Source of the DNA: Comamonadaceae bacterium
Lineage (GTDB): Bacteria; Pseudomonadota; Gammaproteobacteria; Burkholderiales; Burkholderiaceae_C
NCBI GenBank assembly: GCA_027484105.1
Contig: JAIXUG010000025.1
Location: 85,742-149,741, forward strand
Reading direction: 5' to 3'
DNA: 64,000 bases
A program made the translations under genes and the position numbers. The notes below the pieces were generated by a model. That model saw only the letters and a program-made list of their open reading frames with translations. It did no database searches and was not told the origin of the DNA. Positions 34,012-44,483 of the stretch are shown here, one piece after another (the first letter of the stretch is position 1; every line of letters begins with the position of its first letter).

Positions 34012-34863
34012 TCACTTAGAGGCGCGTTCTGCAGCTTCAAGAGTATTGACCAGCAGCATGGTGATGGTCATGGGGCCGACGCCGCCGGGCACGGGGGTGA
34101 TGTGGCTGGCGACTTGTTTAACGCCTTCAAAGTCAACATCGCCGCACAGTTTGCCTTCGTCGTTGCGGTTCATGCCCACGTCCAGCACCACCGCACCGGG
34201 CTTGACCATGTCGGCCGTCAGCACATTGCGCTTGCCTACGGCGGCCACGATCACATCGGCTTGCAAGGTCAGGGCTTTGAGGTTTTGGGTGCGCGAGTGG
34301 GCCACCGTCACCGTGGCGTCTTTTTGCAACAGCATGAGGGCCATGGGTTTGCCCACGATGTTGCTGCGGCCAATGACCACAGCGTGTTTGCCGCGCAGCT
34401 CGTAGCCAATGCTTTCCAGCATCTTCATGCAGCCATAAGGCGTGCAGGGCCAGAAACCGGGCATGCCCGTCATGAGTGCGCCAGCACTGGCGATGTGGAA
34501 ACCGTCCACGTCTTTCGCAGGGCTGACGGCTTCAATGACTTTTTGTGCGTCGATGTGCGCAGGCAAGGGCAGTTGCACCAGGATGCCGTGGATGCCGGGG
34601 TCGTTGTTCAGGGCTTCGACGCGGGCCAACAAATCGGCCTCGGTCATGGTGGCTTCGTACTTTTCGAGCACCGAGTGCAGGCCGCTGTCTTCGCAGGCCT
34701 TGACCTTGTTGCGCACGTACACCTGGCTGGCGGGGTTGTCGCCCACCAGCACCACCGCCAGGCCCGGGGTGACCCCTTTGGCCTTGAGGGCCTCAGCGCG
34801 GGTGGCGACCTCGGTGCGCAGTTGTTTGGACAGCGCATTGCCATCGATGATTTGTGCGGTCAT
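34012..34863 (-). CDS. folD: Methylenetetrahydrofolate dehydrogenase / cyclohydrolase
   Basis: Bifunctional one-carbon enzyme that interconverts methylene-, methenyl- and formyl-tetrahydrofolate using NADP. 283 residues. The active-site Tyr and Lys are in [16 protein letters not shown], the QLPLPAHID motif is near residue 98, the NADP-binding [14 protein letters not shown] is near residue 165, and the C-terminal family signature is [15 protein letters not shown]. All catalytic features are present and the length is normal. A 77-bp gap separates it from the LuxR-type regulator gene upstream on the same strand. Confidence 0.96.
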   Translation of the reverse strand: MTAQIIDGNALSKQLRTEVATRAEALKAKGVTPGLAVVLVGDNPASQVYVRNKVKACEDSGLHSVLEKYEATMTEADLLARVEALNNDPGIHGILVQLPLPAHIDAQKVIEAVSPAKDVDGFHIASAGALMTGMPGFWPCTPYGCMKMLESIGYELRGKHAVVIGRSNIVGKPMALMLLQKDATVTVAHSRTQNLKALTLQADVIVAAVGKRNVLTADMVKPGAVVLDVGMNRNDEGKLCGDVDFEGVKQVASHITPVPGGVGPMTITMLLVNTLEAAERASK

Positions 34864-34940
34864 GTGTGAAAACTCGGAAAGTTAGAGAAAAAATGCAAAA
34901 CGCCCGGCGGGTGCGGGCGTTTGGGGTGGGGTTGCTCGGT

Positions 34941-35567
34941 TCAGGCCTTGGGTGCGTTTTGCCCAAGTGCGATCTTGAGCAAGTCGGCCACGGTGTTGGC
35001 GTTGAGCTTTTCCATGATGTTGGCGCGGTGCGCCTCCACCGTTTTGATGCTGATGCCCAGGTCGTCGGCGATTTGCTTGTTCAGGCGACCGGCCACGATG
35101 CGCTCGAGCACCTGGGCCTCGCGACCCGTCAGTTTGGACAGCAGCGCGTCGCGGCTGGCCGCTTGCTGGTGGTCCGCAAAAGAATCTCGGGCTTCTTCGA
35201 GCATGCGCTCGACCAAGCCCAGCAATTCTTCTTCCTTGAAGGGCTTTTGGATGAAGTCCATCGCCCCTTTTTTCATGGTGTTGACCGCCATGGGCACATC
35301 GCCATGGCCGGTGATGAACACAATGGGCAGCGGCGAACGGCGCTCCAGCAAGCGGTCTTGCAATTCGAGCCCGGTCATCCCACCCATGCGGACGTCGGCG
35401 ATCAGGCAGGCCACTTCGCGGGGGTCATAGCGGCTGATGAAAGACTCTGCGCTGTCAAAGCAACGCACCCGGTAATCTTTGCCTTCGAGCAACCACTGAA
35501 GGGAGTCACGCACCGCTTCGTCGTCATCAACAACGTACACAGTACCTTTTTTGGGGATCAAACTCAT
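34941..35567 (-). CDS. FixJ/NarL-type response regulator
   Basis: DNA-binding regulator of 208 residues paired with the adjacent PAS kinase. The receiver carries YVVDDDEAVRD, the phosphoacceptor Asp in CLIADVRMGGMTG and the Lys in DFIQKPFKEEEL. The LuxR-type helix-turn-helix is LTGREAQVLERIVAGRLNKQIADDLGISIKTVEAHRANIMEKL. The DVRMxGMSG-like sequence and VYVVDDDE opening are FixJ features. Its start overlaps the kinase stop by 4 bp. The kinase in turn is divergent from aceE, which makes central carbon or redox control a reasonable but unproved role. Confidence 0.87.
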   Translation of the reverse strand: MSLIPKKGTVYVVDDDEAVRDSLQWLLEGKDYRVRCFDSAESFISRYDPREVACLIADVRMGGMTGLELQDRLLERRSPLPIVFITGHGDVPMAVNTMKKGAMDFIQKPFKEEELLGLVERMLEEARDSFADHQQAASRDALLSKLTGREAQVLERIVAGRLNKQIADDLGISIKTVEAHRANIMEKLNANTVADLLKIALGQNAPKA

Positions 35568-38095
35568 TCATTTACCTCAGTGGCTTGTGGTGTGGTCAAA
35601 GCGGTTTCGACCGGTATCCAGAAAGAGAAACGACATCCTGTCACCTGGCCGGAATTGTAGAGGTTCTCGGCTGTGATCCTTCCCTGGTGGGATTCGACGA
35701 TGCTTCGGCACAAATTCAGGCCAATGCCCATCCCTTCCACCTTGGTGGAGAAAAAGGCTTCATAGACCCGTTCCATCGCGCCGGGCGGCAGCCCTGCGCC
35801 GGAGTCAATCACCGAAAACTCCACAACCGGTTGGTTCTCGATGTGCTTGGGCAAGATGCGCAGTTCGACTTGCCGCCTGTCGGGTGGTCGCTTGGCGTTT
35901 TCAATCGACTCGGCGGCATTTTTCATCAAATTCACCAGCACTTGCTCGATCAGGATGGGGTCCACCCAAAGCTTGGGCAACCGCGCCGCCACATGGTGTG
36001 TCAAGCGCACATGCCTTCTGCGAAGCTCGATTTCGGCCAACTCCAGTGATTCGCTGACCATGACGGACACATCGGACAAAGTTCGGTTGGGTTCGCTGCG
36101 TTTGACAAAGCTTCGAATGCGCAAAATGATTTGTCCCGCTCTTTGGGCTTGGTGCGCCGTTTTTTCGAGCGCCCAAAGCAAGTCCTCTTCTTTGACTTGT
36201 TTGTTTTGAATGCGCGAGATCATGCCGCTGCAATAGTTGCTGATGGCGGTCAGGGGCTGGTTGAGTTCGTGGGCCACGCTCGATGCCATTTCGCCCATGG
36301 TGATCAAACGGCTGGCCGTTTGGGCCCGTTCGGCTTGCTGTGCGGCCAACTCTTCGGCTTGACGCCGCGGCGTGATGTCGCTGGCAATCACCATTTGGGC
36401 CAGACGGCCGTCTGCCCAATTGATGTAGCGCGATCGCACCTCCAGCCATTTGTTCAGTTCTGGTACAAAAATTTCGGCGTTTTCTGAGCCAGCCTGAGTC
36501 AGTCCCATGGTGGGCAAGCCTGCCATGTCATCCACGTCGTCAGAGCCCTTGTCGCCGTTGTAGGCCCCGGCCTGTTGCACCAGTCGAAGGTGACCTTGGG
36601 TGTTTTGTCCAAACCACAAGCGGTACAGCTTGTTGGCGAACAGCAGTTCTTCGCTGCCCAGAGGGGCCACGGACACCGAAGCATCCAAGGCCTCCAGCAC
36701 GATGGTGAAACGTTCGTGCGCGTTGGCCAACTGTTCGCGAATCCGGTTGGGTTCGGTGATGTCGGTCATGGACGTCATCCAGCCGGTTTGTTTGCCCGTG
36801 GCGTCAATCAAAGGCGATACATACATGCGCGCCTCGAACAATTGGCCATTTTTGCGCTTCACGCGAACCTGAAAGCCCCCCGTCGAATGTTGCCCGCTGA
36901 TTTCTTCTTCCAGGCGTCGTGTCAACAGTTCCCGGTCTTGCTCGGGCCAGTATGGGAAGGGCGCCACTGCGCCCACCAATTCGGATTCACTCCAGCCGGT
37001 CATTTGGCAAAAACCAGGGTTGACATAGGTGATGCGTCCGCGCAGATCGAGCGCGCGCATGCCCGTGAGCATGGAGTTTTCCATGGCGCGACGAAAGTTG
37101 GTTTCTGCCACCAGGGCTTTCTGGGCCTGCAAGCGTCTGCGTGTGTGCCGCCAGTTGGCGATGAGCATCCAGGCCGTCATCCCGCTGAGCACACTCACCA
37201 GCCAGAACAAGCCGCTGCCCACCAAGCCCTGCGAGGTCCGCCAGGTTTGGGCGCGCAATACCAAGTCGTTGCCAACGGGTGAGACAGGGATTTGGTAGTC
37301 GTTGTGGGGTTTGTCGATGCCAGGCAATACCGACCACAAAGCCGCGCGAGAGGGGATCGATTGACCGGCCAGCATGCGGCCCTCGCCATCTTGCAGTGCC
37401 ACCGCGTACTTGGCCAAAACCTCCGTCGGGATGCCATATCGCAACAGCCCTTCCATGCTGTATTCGGCCAGCACCACCCCATTGAAGCGACCCTGGTCAT
37501 TGCTCAGCGGGGTGTGCAACTGCAACACGTTCATGGGCGAGTCTCTGTCCGCCTCCAGATTGATTTGCCCATAGATGGGCTGCATCAAGTCTCTGGCCAA
37601 ACTGTAGAGCGTTTCGGTATCGCCTGGCTTGATGACGCTGCCGCTGCGCCACTGCTGGCTCTGTGAAAGGCTGGATATGTTTTGTGTGGCCAGCACGCGT
37701 CTTTTGTCATCGATCCAGGTCACAGACAAGAACTCGGGGTACTGCTGCACCAAGGATTCTGTTCGGATCAGGAATTGGTCCAGTTTAATTTCACGATTTG
37801 AAATATCGCGGGCCAGCCGCATGACCTGTTCTTGCCGTTCGAGCAAACGCAACCTCAGTCTTTGTTGCGCGTATTCCACATCTCTTTTAATGGCTTCCTG
37901 CTCACGTTCGACTTCTTCGATCCTCAGATACCAGAATGCACTGGCAATGGCTGCAAGAAACAAGAGCACCGCCGCCACGGGCGCCAAGTTGGCAAATCTG
38001 TCTTGCCGATTGGGTGATTGACGACGCCACCACGTCAGCCACCAAGCCATTGGGCTGACTTTTGTCACCACCGATGTCGTCTTGTTCAAGTCCAT
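35564..38095 (-). CDS. PAS-domain sensor histidine kinase (FixL/DctB type)
   Basis: Membrane kinase of 843 residues. A first membrane helix lies at about residues 38-57 and a periplasmic region of about 230 residues follows to a second helix near residues 290-312. Then come two PAS domains (ITYVNPGFCQMTGWSESELVG; later FANKLYRLWFGQ), and a HisKA helix with His in SSVAHELNQPLTAISNY, the FixL/DctB/NtrB-like variant, and an ATPase domain with NLMKNAAESIENA and GMGIGLNLCRSIVE. No haem-binding motif of true FixL is recognised. It leads the pair with the FixJ-type regulator and is divergent from the aceEF-lpdA operon across 160 bp of AT-rich DNA. Confidence 0.86.
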   Translation of the reverse strand: MDLNKTTSVVTKVSPMAWWLTWWRRQSPNRQDRFANLAPVAAVLLFLAAIASAFWYLRIEEVEREQEAIKRDVEYAQQRLRLRLLERQEQVMRLARDISNREIKLDQFLIRTESLVQQYPEFLSVTWIDDKRRVLATQNISSLSQSQQWRSGSVIKPGDTETLYSLARDLMQPIYGQINLEADRDSPMNVLQLHTPLSNDQGRFNGVVLAEYSMEGLLRYGIPTEVLAKYAVALQDGEGRMLAGQSIPSRAALWSVLPGIDKPHNDYQIPVSPVGNDLVLRAQTWRTSQGLVGSGLFWLVSVLSGMTAWMLIANWRHTRRRLQAQKALVAETNFRRAMENSMLTGMRALDLRGRITYVNPGFCQMTGWSESELVGAVAPFPYWPEQDRELLTRRLEEEISGQHSTGGFQVRVKRKNGQLFEARMYVSPLIDATGKQTGWMTSMTDITEPNRIREQLANAHERFTIVLEALDASVSVAPLGSEELLFANKLYRLWFGQNTQGHLRLVQQAGAYNGDKGSDDVDDMAGLPTMGLTQAGSENAEIFVPELNKWLEVRSRYINWADGRLAQMVIASDITPRRQAEELAAQQAERAQTASRLITMGEMASSVAHELNQPLTAISNYCSGMISRIQNKQVKEEDLLWALEKTAHQAQRAGQIILRIRSFVKRSEPNRTLSDVSVMVSESLELAEIELRRRHVRLTHHVAARLPKLWVDPILIEQVLVNLMKNAAESIENAKRPPDRRQVELRILPKHIENQPVVEFSVIDSGAGLPPGAMERVYEAFFSTKVEGMGIGLNLCRSIVESHQGRITAENLYNSGQVTGCRFSFWIPVETALTTPQATEVNE

Positions 38096-38255
38096 GGCTT
38101 GAGTTTAGAGGAGACCCATCGACTCTTCGAATCAAAAAAGACGAGTTGCCGCGTAAATTTTCATAATACAAAAACGAAAAGCATAATTTGAAATAAAAAG
38201 AAAATTGTGTGAAAATTCGAGACACTTCAACGACCACGATGAACAGGAGACAAAC
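38096..38255. promoter_or_regulatory. AT-rich divergent promoter region between the PAS kinase and aceE
   Basis: The 160 bp between two divergent units are strikingly AT-rich around 38150-38215, with several -10-like hexamers (CATAAT twice). No pair of -35 and -10 elements stands out enough to fix a promoter. An AGGAG ribosome site precedes aceE. Confidence 0.5.
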
Positions 38256-40952
38256 ATGACAGCGGCAACACCACAACAGCCGGGCCGAGACCTGGACAGC
38301 CAGGAGACCCGTGAATGGATGGACGCCCTGTCCGCCGTGATCGAAAAAGCGGGTCCTGAACGCGCGCATTTCTTGCTGGAAGAGTTGCTGGAAGAAGCAC
38401 GCCAGCACAGCATCGATTTGCCTTTTTCGGCCACCACCGGTTACGTCAACTCGATAGAGGCCACCGAAGAAGCACGTTGCCCCGGCAACATCGAGATCGA
38501 AGAGCGGCTGCGTGCGTACATGCGCTGGAACGCCATGGCCATGGTGGTCAAGGCCAACCGACACAACCCCGAAGACGGTGGCGATTTGGGCGGCCACATC
38601 GGCTCCTTTGCTTCGCTGGCCCACATGTTTGGTGCCGGTTTCAACCATTTCTGGTACGCCGAAAGTGAAAACCATGGCGGCGATTGCCTCTACATCCAGG
38701 GCCATGTGTCCCCCGGTGTCTATGCCCGCGCTTATCTGGAAGGCCGCTTGACCGAAGAGCAGTTGCTCAACTTCCGTCAAGAGGTGGATGGCAAAGGCCT
38801 TTCGAGCTATCCCCATCCCAAGCTGATGCCCGAGTTCTGGCAGTTCCCGACGGTGTCGATGGGCTTGGGCCCCTTGATGGCGATTTACCAAGCGCGTTTC
38901 TTGAAATACCTGCACGCCCGTGGCATTGCCAACACCGAAAACCGCAAGGTTTGGGTGTTCTGCGGTGACGGCGAGATGGACGAGGTCGAATCGCTGGGCG
39001 CCATTGGCCTGGCTGCTCGTGAGAACCTGGACAACCTGATCTTTGTCGTCAACTGCAACCTGCAGCGACTGGACGGCCCTGTGCGGGGCAACGGCAAGAT
39101 CATCCAGGAGCTCGAAGGCGAGTTCCGGGGCTCTGGCTGGAACGTCATCAAACTGCTCTGGGGCAGCGAATGGGACAGCCTGCTGGCCCGTGACAAAGAT
39201 GGCGCGCTGCGCAAGCTGATGATGGACACCCTGGACGGCGATTACCAGGCCTTCAAGGCCAACGACGGCGCCTATGTTCGCAAGCATTTCTTTGGCCGTG
39301 ACCCGCGCACCCTGGAGATGGTGTCGCACCTGTCGGACAACGACATCTGGAACCTCAAGCGCGGCGGTCACGACCCCCAAAAGGTCTATGCCGCTTACCA
39401 CCAGGCGGTCAACCACAAGGGCCAGCCCACCGTGCTGCTCATCAAGACCGTTAAAGGCTTTGGCATGGGCAAGGCGGGTGAGGGCAAGAACACGGTGCAC
39501 CAGACCAAGAAGCTCACGGACGACGACATCAAGTACATGCGTGACCGCTTCAACATCCCGATTCCGGACAGCGAGCTGTCCAAGATCCCGTTCTACAAGC
39601 CGGCCGATGACACGCCTGAAATGCGTTACCTGCATGAGCGCCGCAAAGCCTTGGGGGGCTACTTGCCCAAGCGCCGCGTCAAGGCCGACGAGAACTTCAC
39701 CGTGCCTTCGCTCGACACCTTCAAAGCCGTGATGGAGCCCACTGCCGAAGGCCGTGAAATTTCGACCACCCAAGCCTATGTGCGCTTTTTGACCCAGTTG
39801 CTGCGCGACCAGGCCCTGGGCCCACGCGTGGTGCCGATTTTGGTGGACGAAGCCCGTACTTTCGGTATGGAAGGCTTGTTCCGTCAGATCGGTATTTACA
39901 ACCCCGCAGGCCAGCAGTACACCCCGGTCGACAAAGACCAGGTCATGTACTACAAGGAGGATATTGCCGGCCAGATCCTGCAAGAAGGCATCAACGAGGC
40001 CGGTGGCATGTCCAGCTGGATCGCCGCGGCCACCAGTTACAGCACCAGCAACCGCATCATGGTGCCGTTTTATGTGTACTACTCGATGTTCGGCTTCCAG
40101 CGCATTGGCGATTTGGCCTGGGCGGCGGGCGATATGCAAGCGCGCGGCTTCTTGCTGGGCGGCACTTCCGGGCGCACCACGCTCAATGGCGAAGGCCTGC
40201 AGCACGAAGACGGTCACAGCCACATCATGGCCAACACCATCCCCAACTGCATCAGCTACGACCCCACCTTCGCACACGAAGTTGGCGTCATCCTGCACCA
40301 CGGTTTGAAGCGCATGGTCGAGAAGCAGGACAACGTCTTTTATTACCTGACGCTGCTGAACGAAAACTACGCCATGCCAGGCCTGACGCCCGGCACCGAG
40401 GAGCAGATCATCAAGGGCATGTACATGTGCAAGCAAGGTGCTGCCGGCGACAAGCGCGTGCAGCTGCTGGGCTCTGGCACCATCCTGCGCGAGTCTTTGG
40501 CCGCACAGGTCTTGCTGGCCACCGACTGGGGCATCCAGGCCGATGTGTGGAGCTGCCCCAGCTTCAACGAACTGACCCGTGACGGCCAAGACGCCGAGCG
40601 TTTCAACCTGCTGCACCCCTTGGAAAAACCGCGTGTGTCCTTTGTGGGTCAACAGCTGGCCCAGCACAGCGGTCCTGTGGTGGCCTCGACCGACTACATG
40701 AAGGCCTATGCCGAGCAGATCCGCCCGTTCATTCCCAAAGACCGCACTTACAAAGTGCTGGGCACCGACGGTTTTGGCCGCTCCGACTTCCGCAGCAAGC
40801 TGCGCGAGCACTTCGAGGTCAACCGCCATTACATCGTGGTCGCTGCCCTCAAGGCACTGAGCGAAGAGGGCCAAGTGCCGGTCGCACAGGTGGCCCAAGC
40901 CATCCAGAAATACGGCATCAAAGTCGACAAAATCAACCCGCTGTACGCATAA
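38256..40952 (+). CDS. aceE: Pyruvate dehydrogenase E1 component, homodimeric type
   Basis: Decarboxylates pyruvate with thiamine diphosphate and passes the acetyl group to the lipoyl arm of E2. 898 residues, the length of the single-chain E1. The ThDP motif is FCGDGEMDEVESLGAIGLAARENLDNLIFVVNCN, and the N-terminal part has HSRG-like substrate regions with GGHIGSFASLAHMFGAGFNHFWYAESENHGGD. ATG 38256 is chosen because AGGAG stands eight bases upstream; the frame extends 17 codons further without ribosome site. First gene of aceE-aceF-lpdA, with 15 bp and 9 bp gaps. Confidence 0.97.
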   Translation: MTAATPQQPGRDLDSQETREWMDALSAVIEKAGPERAHFLLEELLEEARQHSIDLPFSATTGYVNSIEATEEARCPGNIEIEERLRAYMRWNAMAMVVKANRHNPEDGGDLGGHIGSFASLAHMFGAGFNHFWYAESENHGGDCLYIQGHVSPGVYARAYLEGRLTEEQLLNFRQEVDGKGLSSYPHPKLMPEFWQFPTVSMGLGPLMAIYQARFLKYLHARGIANTENRKVWVFCGDGEMDEVESLGAIGLAARENLDNLIFVVNCNLQRLDGPVRGNGKIIQELEGEFRGSGWNVIKLLWGSEWDSLLARDKDGALRKLMMDTLDGDYQAFKANDGAYVRKHFFGRDPRTLEMVSHLSDNDIWNLKRGGHDPQKVYAAYHQAVNHKGQPTVLLIKTVKGFGMGKAGEGKNTVHQTKKLTDDDIKYMRDRFNIPIPDSELSKIPFYKPADDTPEMRYLHERRKALGGYLPKRRVKADENFTVPSLDTFKAVMEPTAEGREISTTQAYVRFLTQLLRDQALGPRVVPILVDEARTFGMEGLFRQIGIYNPAGQQYTPVDKDQVMYYKEDIAGQILQEGINEAGGMSSWIAAATSYSTSNRIMVPFYVYYSMFGFQRIGDLAWAAGDMQARGFLLGGTSGRTTLNGEGLQHEDGHSHIMANTIPNCISYDPTFAHEVGVILHHGLKRMVEKQDNVFYYLTLLNENYAMPGLTPGTEEQIIKGMYMCKQGAAGDKRVQLLGSGTILRESLAAQVLLATDWGIQADVWSCPSFNELTRDGQDAERFNLLHPLEKPRVSFVGQQLAQHSGPVVASTDYMKAYAEQIRPFIPKDRTYKVLGTDGFGRSDFRSKLREHFEVNRHYIVVAALKALSEEGQVPVAQVAQAIQKYGIKVDKINPLYA

Positions 40953-40967
40953 ATCCGGGAGACAAAC

Positions 40968-42617
40968 ATGGCATTGGTAGAAGTACAAGTCCCGGACATT
41001 GGGGATTTCGATGAAGTGACCGTCATTGAGTTGATGGTCAAAGTGGGCGACACGGTCAAGGCCGAGCAATCGCTGATCACGGTCGAGTCCGACAAAGCCT
41101 CGATGGAAATCCCGTCGAGCACGGCTGGCGTGGTCAAGGAAATGCGCGTGGCCTTGGGCGACAAGGTCAAGCAAGGCTCCATCGTGCTGGTGGTCGAAGC
41201 CGCCGGCGCGGCAGCTGCACCCGCCAATCCAGCACCCGCAGCAGCAGCTGCGCCCGCAGCAGCCCCTGCGCCAACACCGTCGGCTGCACCCGCAGTCGCA
41301 GTGGCAGCAGGCCCTGTTGAAGTGCGCGTGCCCGACATTGGAGACTTCAAAGACGTGGCCGTCATCGAAGTCATGGTCAAACCCGGCGACACGATCAAGG
41401 TGGAGCAATCGCTGATCACGGTCGAATCGGACAAAGCCTCGATGGAAATCCCGTCCTCGGCTGCTGGCGTGCTCAAAGAGTTGAAGGTCAAAGTGGGCGA
41501 CACGGTCAACATCGGTGATCTGCTGGCCGTGCTGGAAGGCACGGTGGCTGCTGCTGCCCCCGTTGCAGCGGTGGCTGTGGCTTCGGCGCCCCTTGCGGCC
41601 CCAAGCCCTGTTGCGCCCACCCCAGCGGCGGCTCCCGCAGCCGTGGCAGCGCCTGCCCATGCCCCCGGTGGCCAAACGGTGGGTTTGCCCCATGCCTCGC
41701 CTTCGGTGCGCAAGTTCGCCCGCGAACTGGGTGTGCCGCTGGACGAAGTCAAAGGCTCGGGCCTCAAGGGCCGCATCACGGCGGAGGACGTCCAGGCCTT
41801 CACCAAGGCCGTCATGTCCGGCGCCGCTCAGACCAAGGCGCAAGCGGCCAAAGCCCCTGCATCTTCGGGCGGTGACGGCGCAGCTTTGGGCTTGATCCCC
41901 TGGCCCAAGGTGGACTTTGCCAAGTTTGGTCCAATCGAGCGCAAGGAGATGTCGCGCATCAAGAAGATCAGCGGTGCCAACCTCCTGCGCAACGCCGTGA
42001 TGATCCCGGCTGTCACCAACCACGACGATGCCGACATCACCGACCTCGAAGCCTTCCGCGTCTTGACCAACAAGGAGAACGAGAAGAGCGGCGTCAAGGT
42101 GACGATGCTCGCCTTCCTGATCAAGGCCAGCGTGGCCGCGCTCAAAAAGTTCCCGGAGTTCAACAGCTCGCTGGACGGGGATGCGTTGATTTACAAACAG
42201 TACTACCACATCGGTTTTGCGGCGGACACGCCCAACGGCTTGGTGGTGCCCGTGATCAAGGACGCGGACAAAAAAGGCGTCTTGCAGATCAGCCAGGAAA
42301 TGGGCGAACTGGCCAAAAAAGCCCGCGACGGCAAGCTCGGCCCCGCCGACATGTCGGGAGCGACCTTCACCATCTCCAGCTTGGGCGGCATCGGTGGCCG
42401 GTACTTCACCCCCATCATCAACGCGCCCGAAGTGGCCATCCTTGGCGTGTGCAAGAGCACCATGGAACCCGTCTGGGACGGCAAGGCTTTCCAGCCACGG
42501 CTCATGCTGCCCCTGTCTTTGACATGGGACCACCGCGTCATCGACGGCGCCGCAGCGGCACGCTTCAATGCGTTCCTGGGTCAAATCCTCAGCGACTTCC
42601 GTCGCGTGTTGCTCTAA
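40968..42617 (+). CDS. aceF: Pyruvate dehydrogenase E2, dihydrolipoyl acetyltransferase
   Basis: Core of the PDH complex: carries acetyl groups on lipoyl lysines and transfers them to CoA. 549 residues. Two lipoyl domains with modified Lys43 and Lys156, each in [12 protein letters not shown], are separated by Ala/Pro-rich linkers. The peripheral-subunit-binding domain is ASPSVRKFARELGVPLDEVKGSG near residue 243, and the catalytic domain ends with the HxxxDG site in WDHRVIDGAAAARF. The two lipoyl segments are nearly identical at DNA level to each other and to that of lpdA. Confidence 0.97.
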   Translation: MALVEVQVPDIGDFDEVTVIELMVKVGDTVKAEQSLITVESDKASMEIPSSTAGVVKEMRVALGDKVKQGSIVLVVEAAGAAAAPANPAPAAAAAPAAAPAPTPSAAPAVAVAAGPVEVRVPDIGDFKDVAVIEVMVKPGDTIKVEQSLITVESDKASMEIPSSAAGVLKELKVKVGDTVNIGDLLAVLEGTVAAAAPVAAVAVASAPLAAPSPVAPTPAAAPAAVAAPAHAPGGQTVGLPHASPSVRKFARELGVPLDEVKGSGLKGRITAEDVQAFTKAVMSGAAQTKAQAAKAPASSGGDGAALGLIPWPKVDFAKFGPIERKEMSRIKKISGANLLRNAVMIPAVTNHDDADITDLEAFRVLTNKENEKSGVKVTMLAFLIKASVAALKKFPEFNSSLDGDALIYKQYYHIGFAADTPNGLVVPVIKDADKKGVLQISQEMGELAKKARDGKLGPADMSGATFTISSLGGIGGRYFTPIINAPEVAILGVCKSTMEPVWDGKAFQPRLMLPLSLTWDHRVIDGAAAARFNAFLGQILSDFRRVLL

Positions 42618-42626
42618 GGACAGACC

Positions 42627-44468
42627 ATGGCACTGATTGATATTCAAGTCCCCGACATTGGTGACTTCGACGAAGTGGCCGTGATCGAGTTGCTGGTCAA
42701 GCCCGGCGACACCGTCAAGGCAGAGCAATCGCTCATCACCGTCGAGTCCGACAAGGCCTCGATGGAAATCCCTTCCTCGCACGCTGGTGTGGTCAAGGAA
42801 CTGCGCGTGAAGCTCGGCGACAAGGTCAAGCAAGGTTCGGTGGTGTTGGTGCTGGACGGCGAGGGCGCTGCGTCGGCCCCGGCTTCCGCTGCTGCAACGG
42901 CTCCTCCAGCGGCCACTCCTGTGGCATCCGCTGCTGCACCTGTGGCTGCTGCCCCCGCACCCGTGGCCTCCAGCTTCAGTGGCTCTGCCGACATCGCGTG
43001 CGACGTGCTCGTGTTGGGCGGCGGCCCCGGCGGCTACTCGGCAGCGTTTCGTGCAGCGGATCTCGGCTTGAACGTGGTCATCGTCGAGCGCTACGCCACC
43101 TTGGGCGGCGTGTGTTTGAACGTGGGTTGTATCCCTTCCAAAGCGCTGCTGCACGTTGCGGCCGTCATGGACGAAGTCAGCCACATGGCCGACCTTGGGG
43201 TGGACTTTGGCAAGCCGGTGGTCAACATCGACAAGCTGCGCGGCCACAAAGAAAAAGTCATTGGCAAACTCACCGGTGGCTTGGCCGCCATGGCCAAAAT
43301 GCGCAAGGTCACCACCGTGCGCGGCTTGGGCCAGTTCGTGGGTGCCAACCACCTGGAAGTGCTGGAAACCAGTGGCACAGCGCAAGCGCAAACCGGCAGC
43401 AAAAAAGTGATCGCGTTCAAACGCGCCATCATCGCTGCGGGCTCACAAGCGGTGCGATTGCCCTTCATGCCGAATGACCCGCGCGTGGTCGACAGCACAG
43501 GCGCTTTGGAACTCAAAGAAGTCCCCAAACGCATGCTCATCTTGGGCGGCGGCATCATCGGCCTGGAAATGGGCACCGTGTACAGCACGCTGGGTGCGCG
43601 TCTGGACGTGGTGGAAATGATGGACGGCCTCATGCAAGGCGCTGACCGCGACTTGGTCAAGGTCTGGCAAAAGATGAACGCCAAGCGCTTTGACAACATC
43701 ATGCTCAAGACCAAGACCGTGTCCGCACGCGCCTTGCCCGAAGGCATTGAAGTCACGTTTGAAAGCGCCGAACCCGGTGGCACAGCCCCCGCGCCGCAGG
43801 TTTACGACCTGGTGCTGCAAGCCGTGGGCCGCACGCCCAACGGCAAAAAACTCGCTGCTGAAAAAGCCGGCGTGGCGGTGACCGAGCGCGGCTTCATCAA
43901 CGTCGACATCCAAATGCGCACCAATGTGCCGCACATCTTTGCCATTGGCGACATCGTGGGCCAGCCCATGTTGGCGCACAAGGCGGTGCACGAAGCCCAC
44001 GTGGCGGCTGAAGTGATTGCGGGCGAACTGCAAGGCAACAAAGAACTGGCAGCCGCGGCGTTCAACGCACGCGTCATCCCCAGCGTGGCCTACACCGACC
44101 CCGAAGTGGCCTGGGTGGGCTTGACCGAAGACCAAGCCAAAGCGCAAGGCATCAAGGTCAAAAAAGGCTTGTTCCCTTGGACCGCCTCGGGCCGCGCCAT
44201 TGCCAACGGCCGCGACGAAGGCGTGACCAAACTGCTGTTTGACGATTCACCCGAGGCCCATGGCCACGGCAAGATCTTGGGCGGCGGCATGGTGGGCACG
44301 CATGCGGGCGACATGATTGGCGAGATCGCGCTGGCGATTGAGATGGGCGCAGACGCTGTGGACATCGGCAAAACCATCCACCCCCACCCCACGCTGGGCG
44401 AAAGCATTGGTATGGCGGCGGAGGTGGCGCACGGTAGTTGCACGGACTTGCCGCCTAGCAAGAAGTAA
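42627..44468 (+). CDS. lpdA: Dihydrolipoyl dehydrogenase with N-terminal lipoyl domain
   Basis: E3 of the PDH complex, re-oxidising dihydrolipoyl groups with FAD and NAD. 613 residues, about 135 more than a plain E3. The extra part is an N-terminal lipoyl domain with Lys43 in [12 protein letters not shown], followed by an Ala/Pro linker. The FAD loop is [19 protein letters not shown], the redox disulfide is [13 protein letters not shown], the NAD loop is [12 protein letters not shown], and the active-site His-Glu is [10 protein letters not shown]. Lipoylated E3 is known in Ralstonia, Neisseria and relatives. A strong terminator closes the operon. Confidence 0.97.
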   Translation: MALIDIQVPDIGDFDEVAVIELLVKPGDTVKAEQSLITVESDKASMEIPSSHAGVVKELRVKLGDKVKQGSVVLVLDGEGAASAPASAAATAPPAATPVASAAAPVAAAPAPVASSFSGSADIACDVLVLGGGPGGYSAAFRAADLGLNVVIVERYATLGGVCLNVGCIPSKALLHVAAVMDEVSHMADLGVDFGKPVVNIDKLRGHKEKVIGKLTGGLAAMAKMRKVTTVRGLGQFVGANHLEVLETSGTAQAQTGSKKVIAFKRAIIAAGSQAVRLPFMPNDPRVVDSTGALELKEVPKRMLILGGGIIGLEMGTVYSTLGARLDVVEMMDGLMQGADRDLVKVWQKMNAKRFDNIMLKTKTVSARALPEGIEVTFESAEPGGTAPAPQVYDLVLQAVGRTPNGKKLAAEKAGVAVTERGFINVDIQMRTNVPHIFAIGDIVGQPMLAHKAVHEAHVAAEVIAGELQGNKELAAAAFNARVIPSVAYTDPEVAWVGLTEDQAKAQGIKVKKGLFPWTASGRAIANGRDEGVTKLLFDDSPEAHGHGKILGGGMVGTHAGDMIGEIALAIEMGADAVDIGKTIHPHPTLGESIGMAAEVAHGSCTDLPPSKK

Positions 44469-44483
44469 TTGCTTCTCGCTGCC

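Noticed and set aside
37902..43391. A 5.5-kb open frame on the minus strand opposite aceE, aceF and lpdA.
   Set aside because: It is opposite three certain PDH genes. It is His/Gly/Val-rich, without recognisable motifs, and arises from codon bias of the high-GC coding strand.
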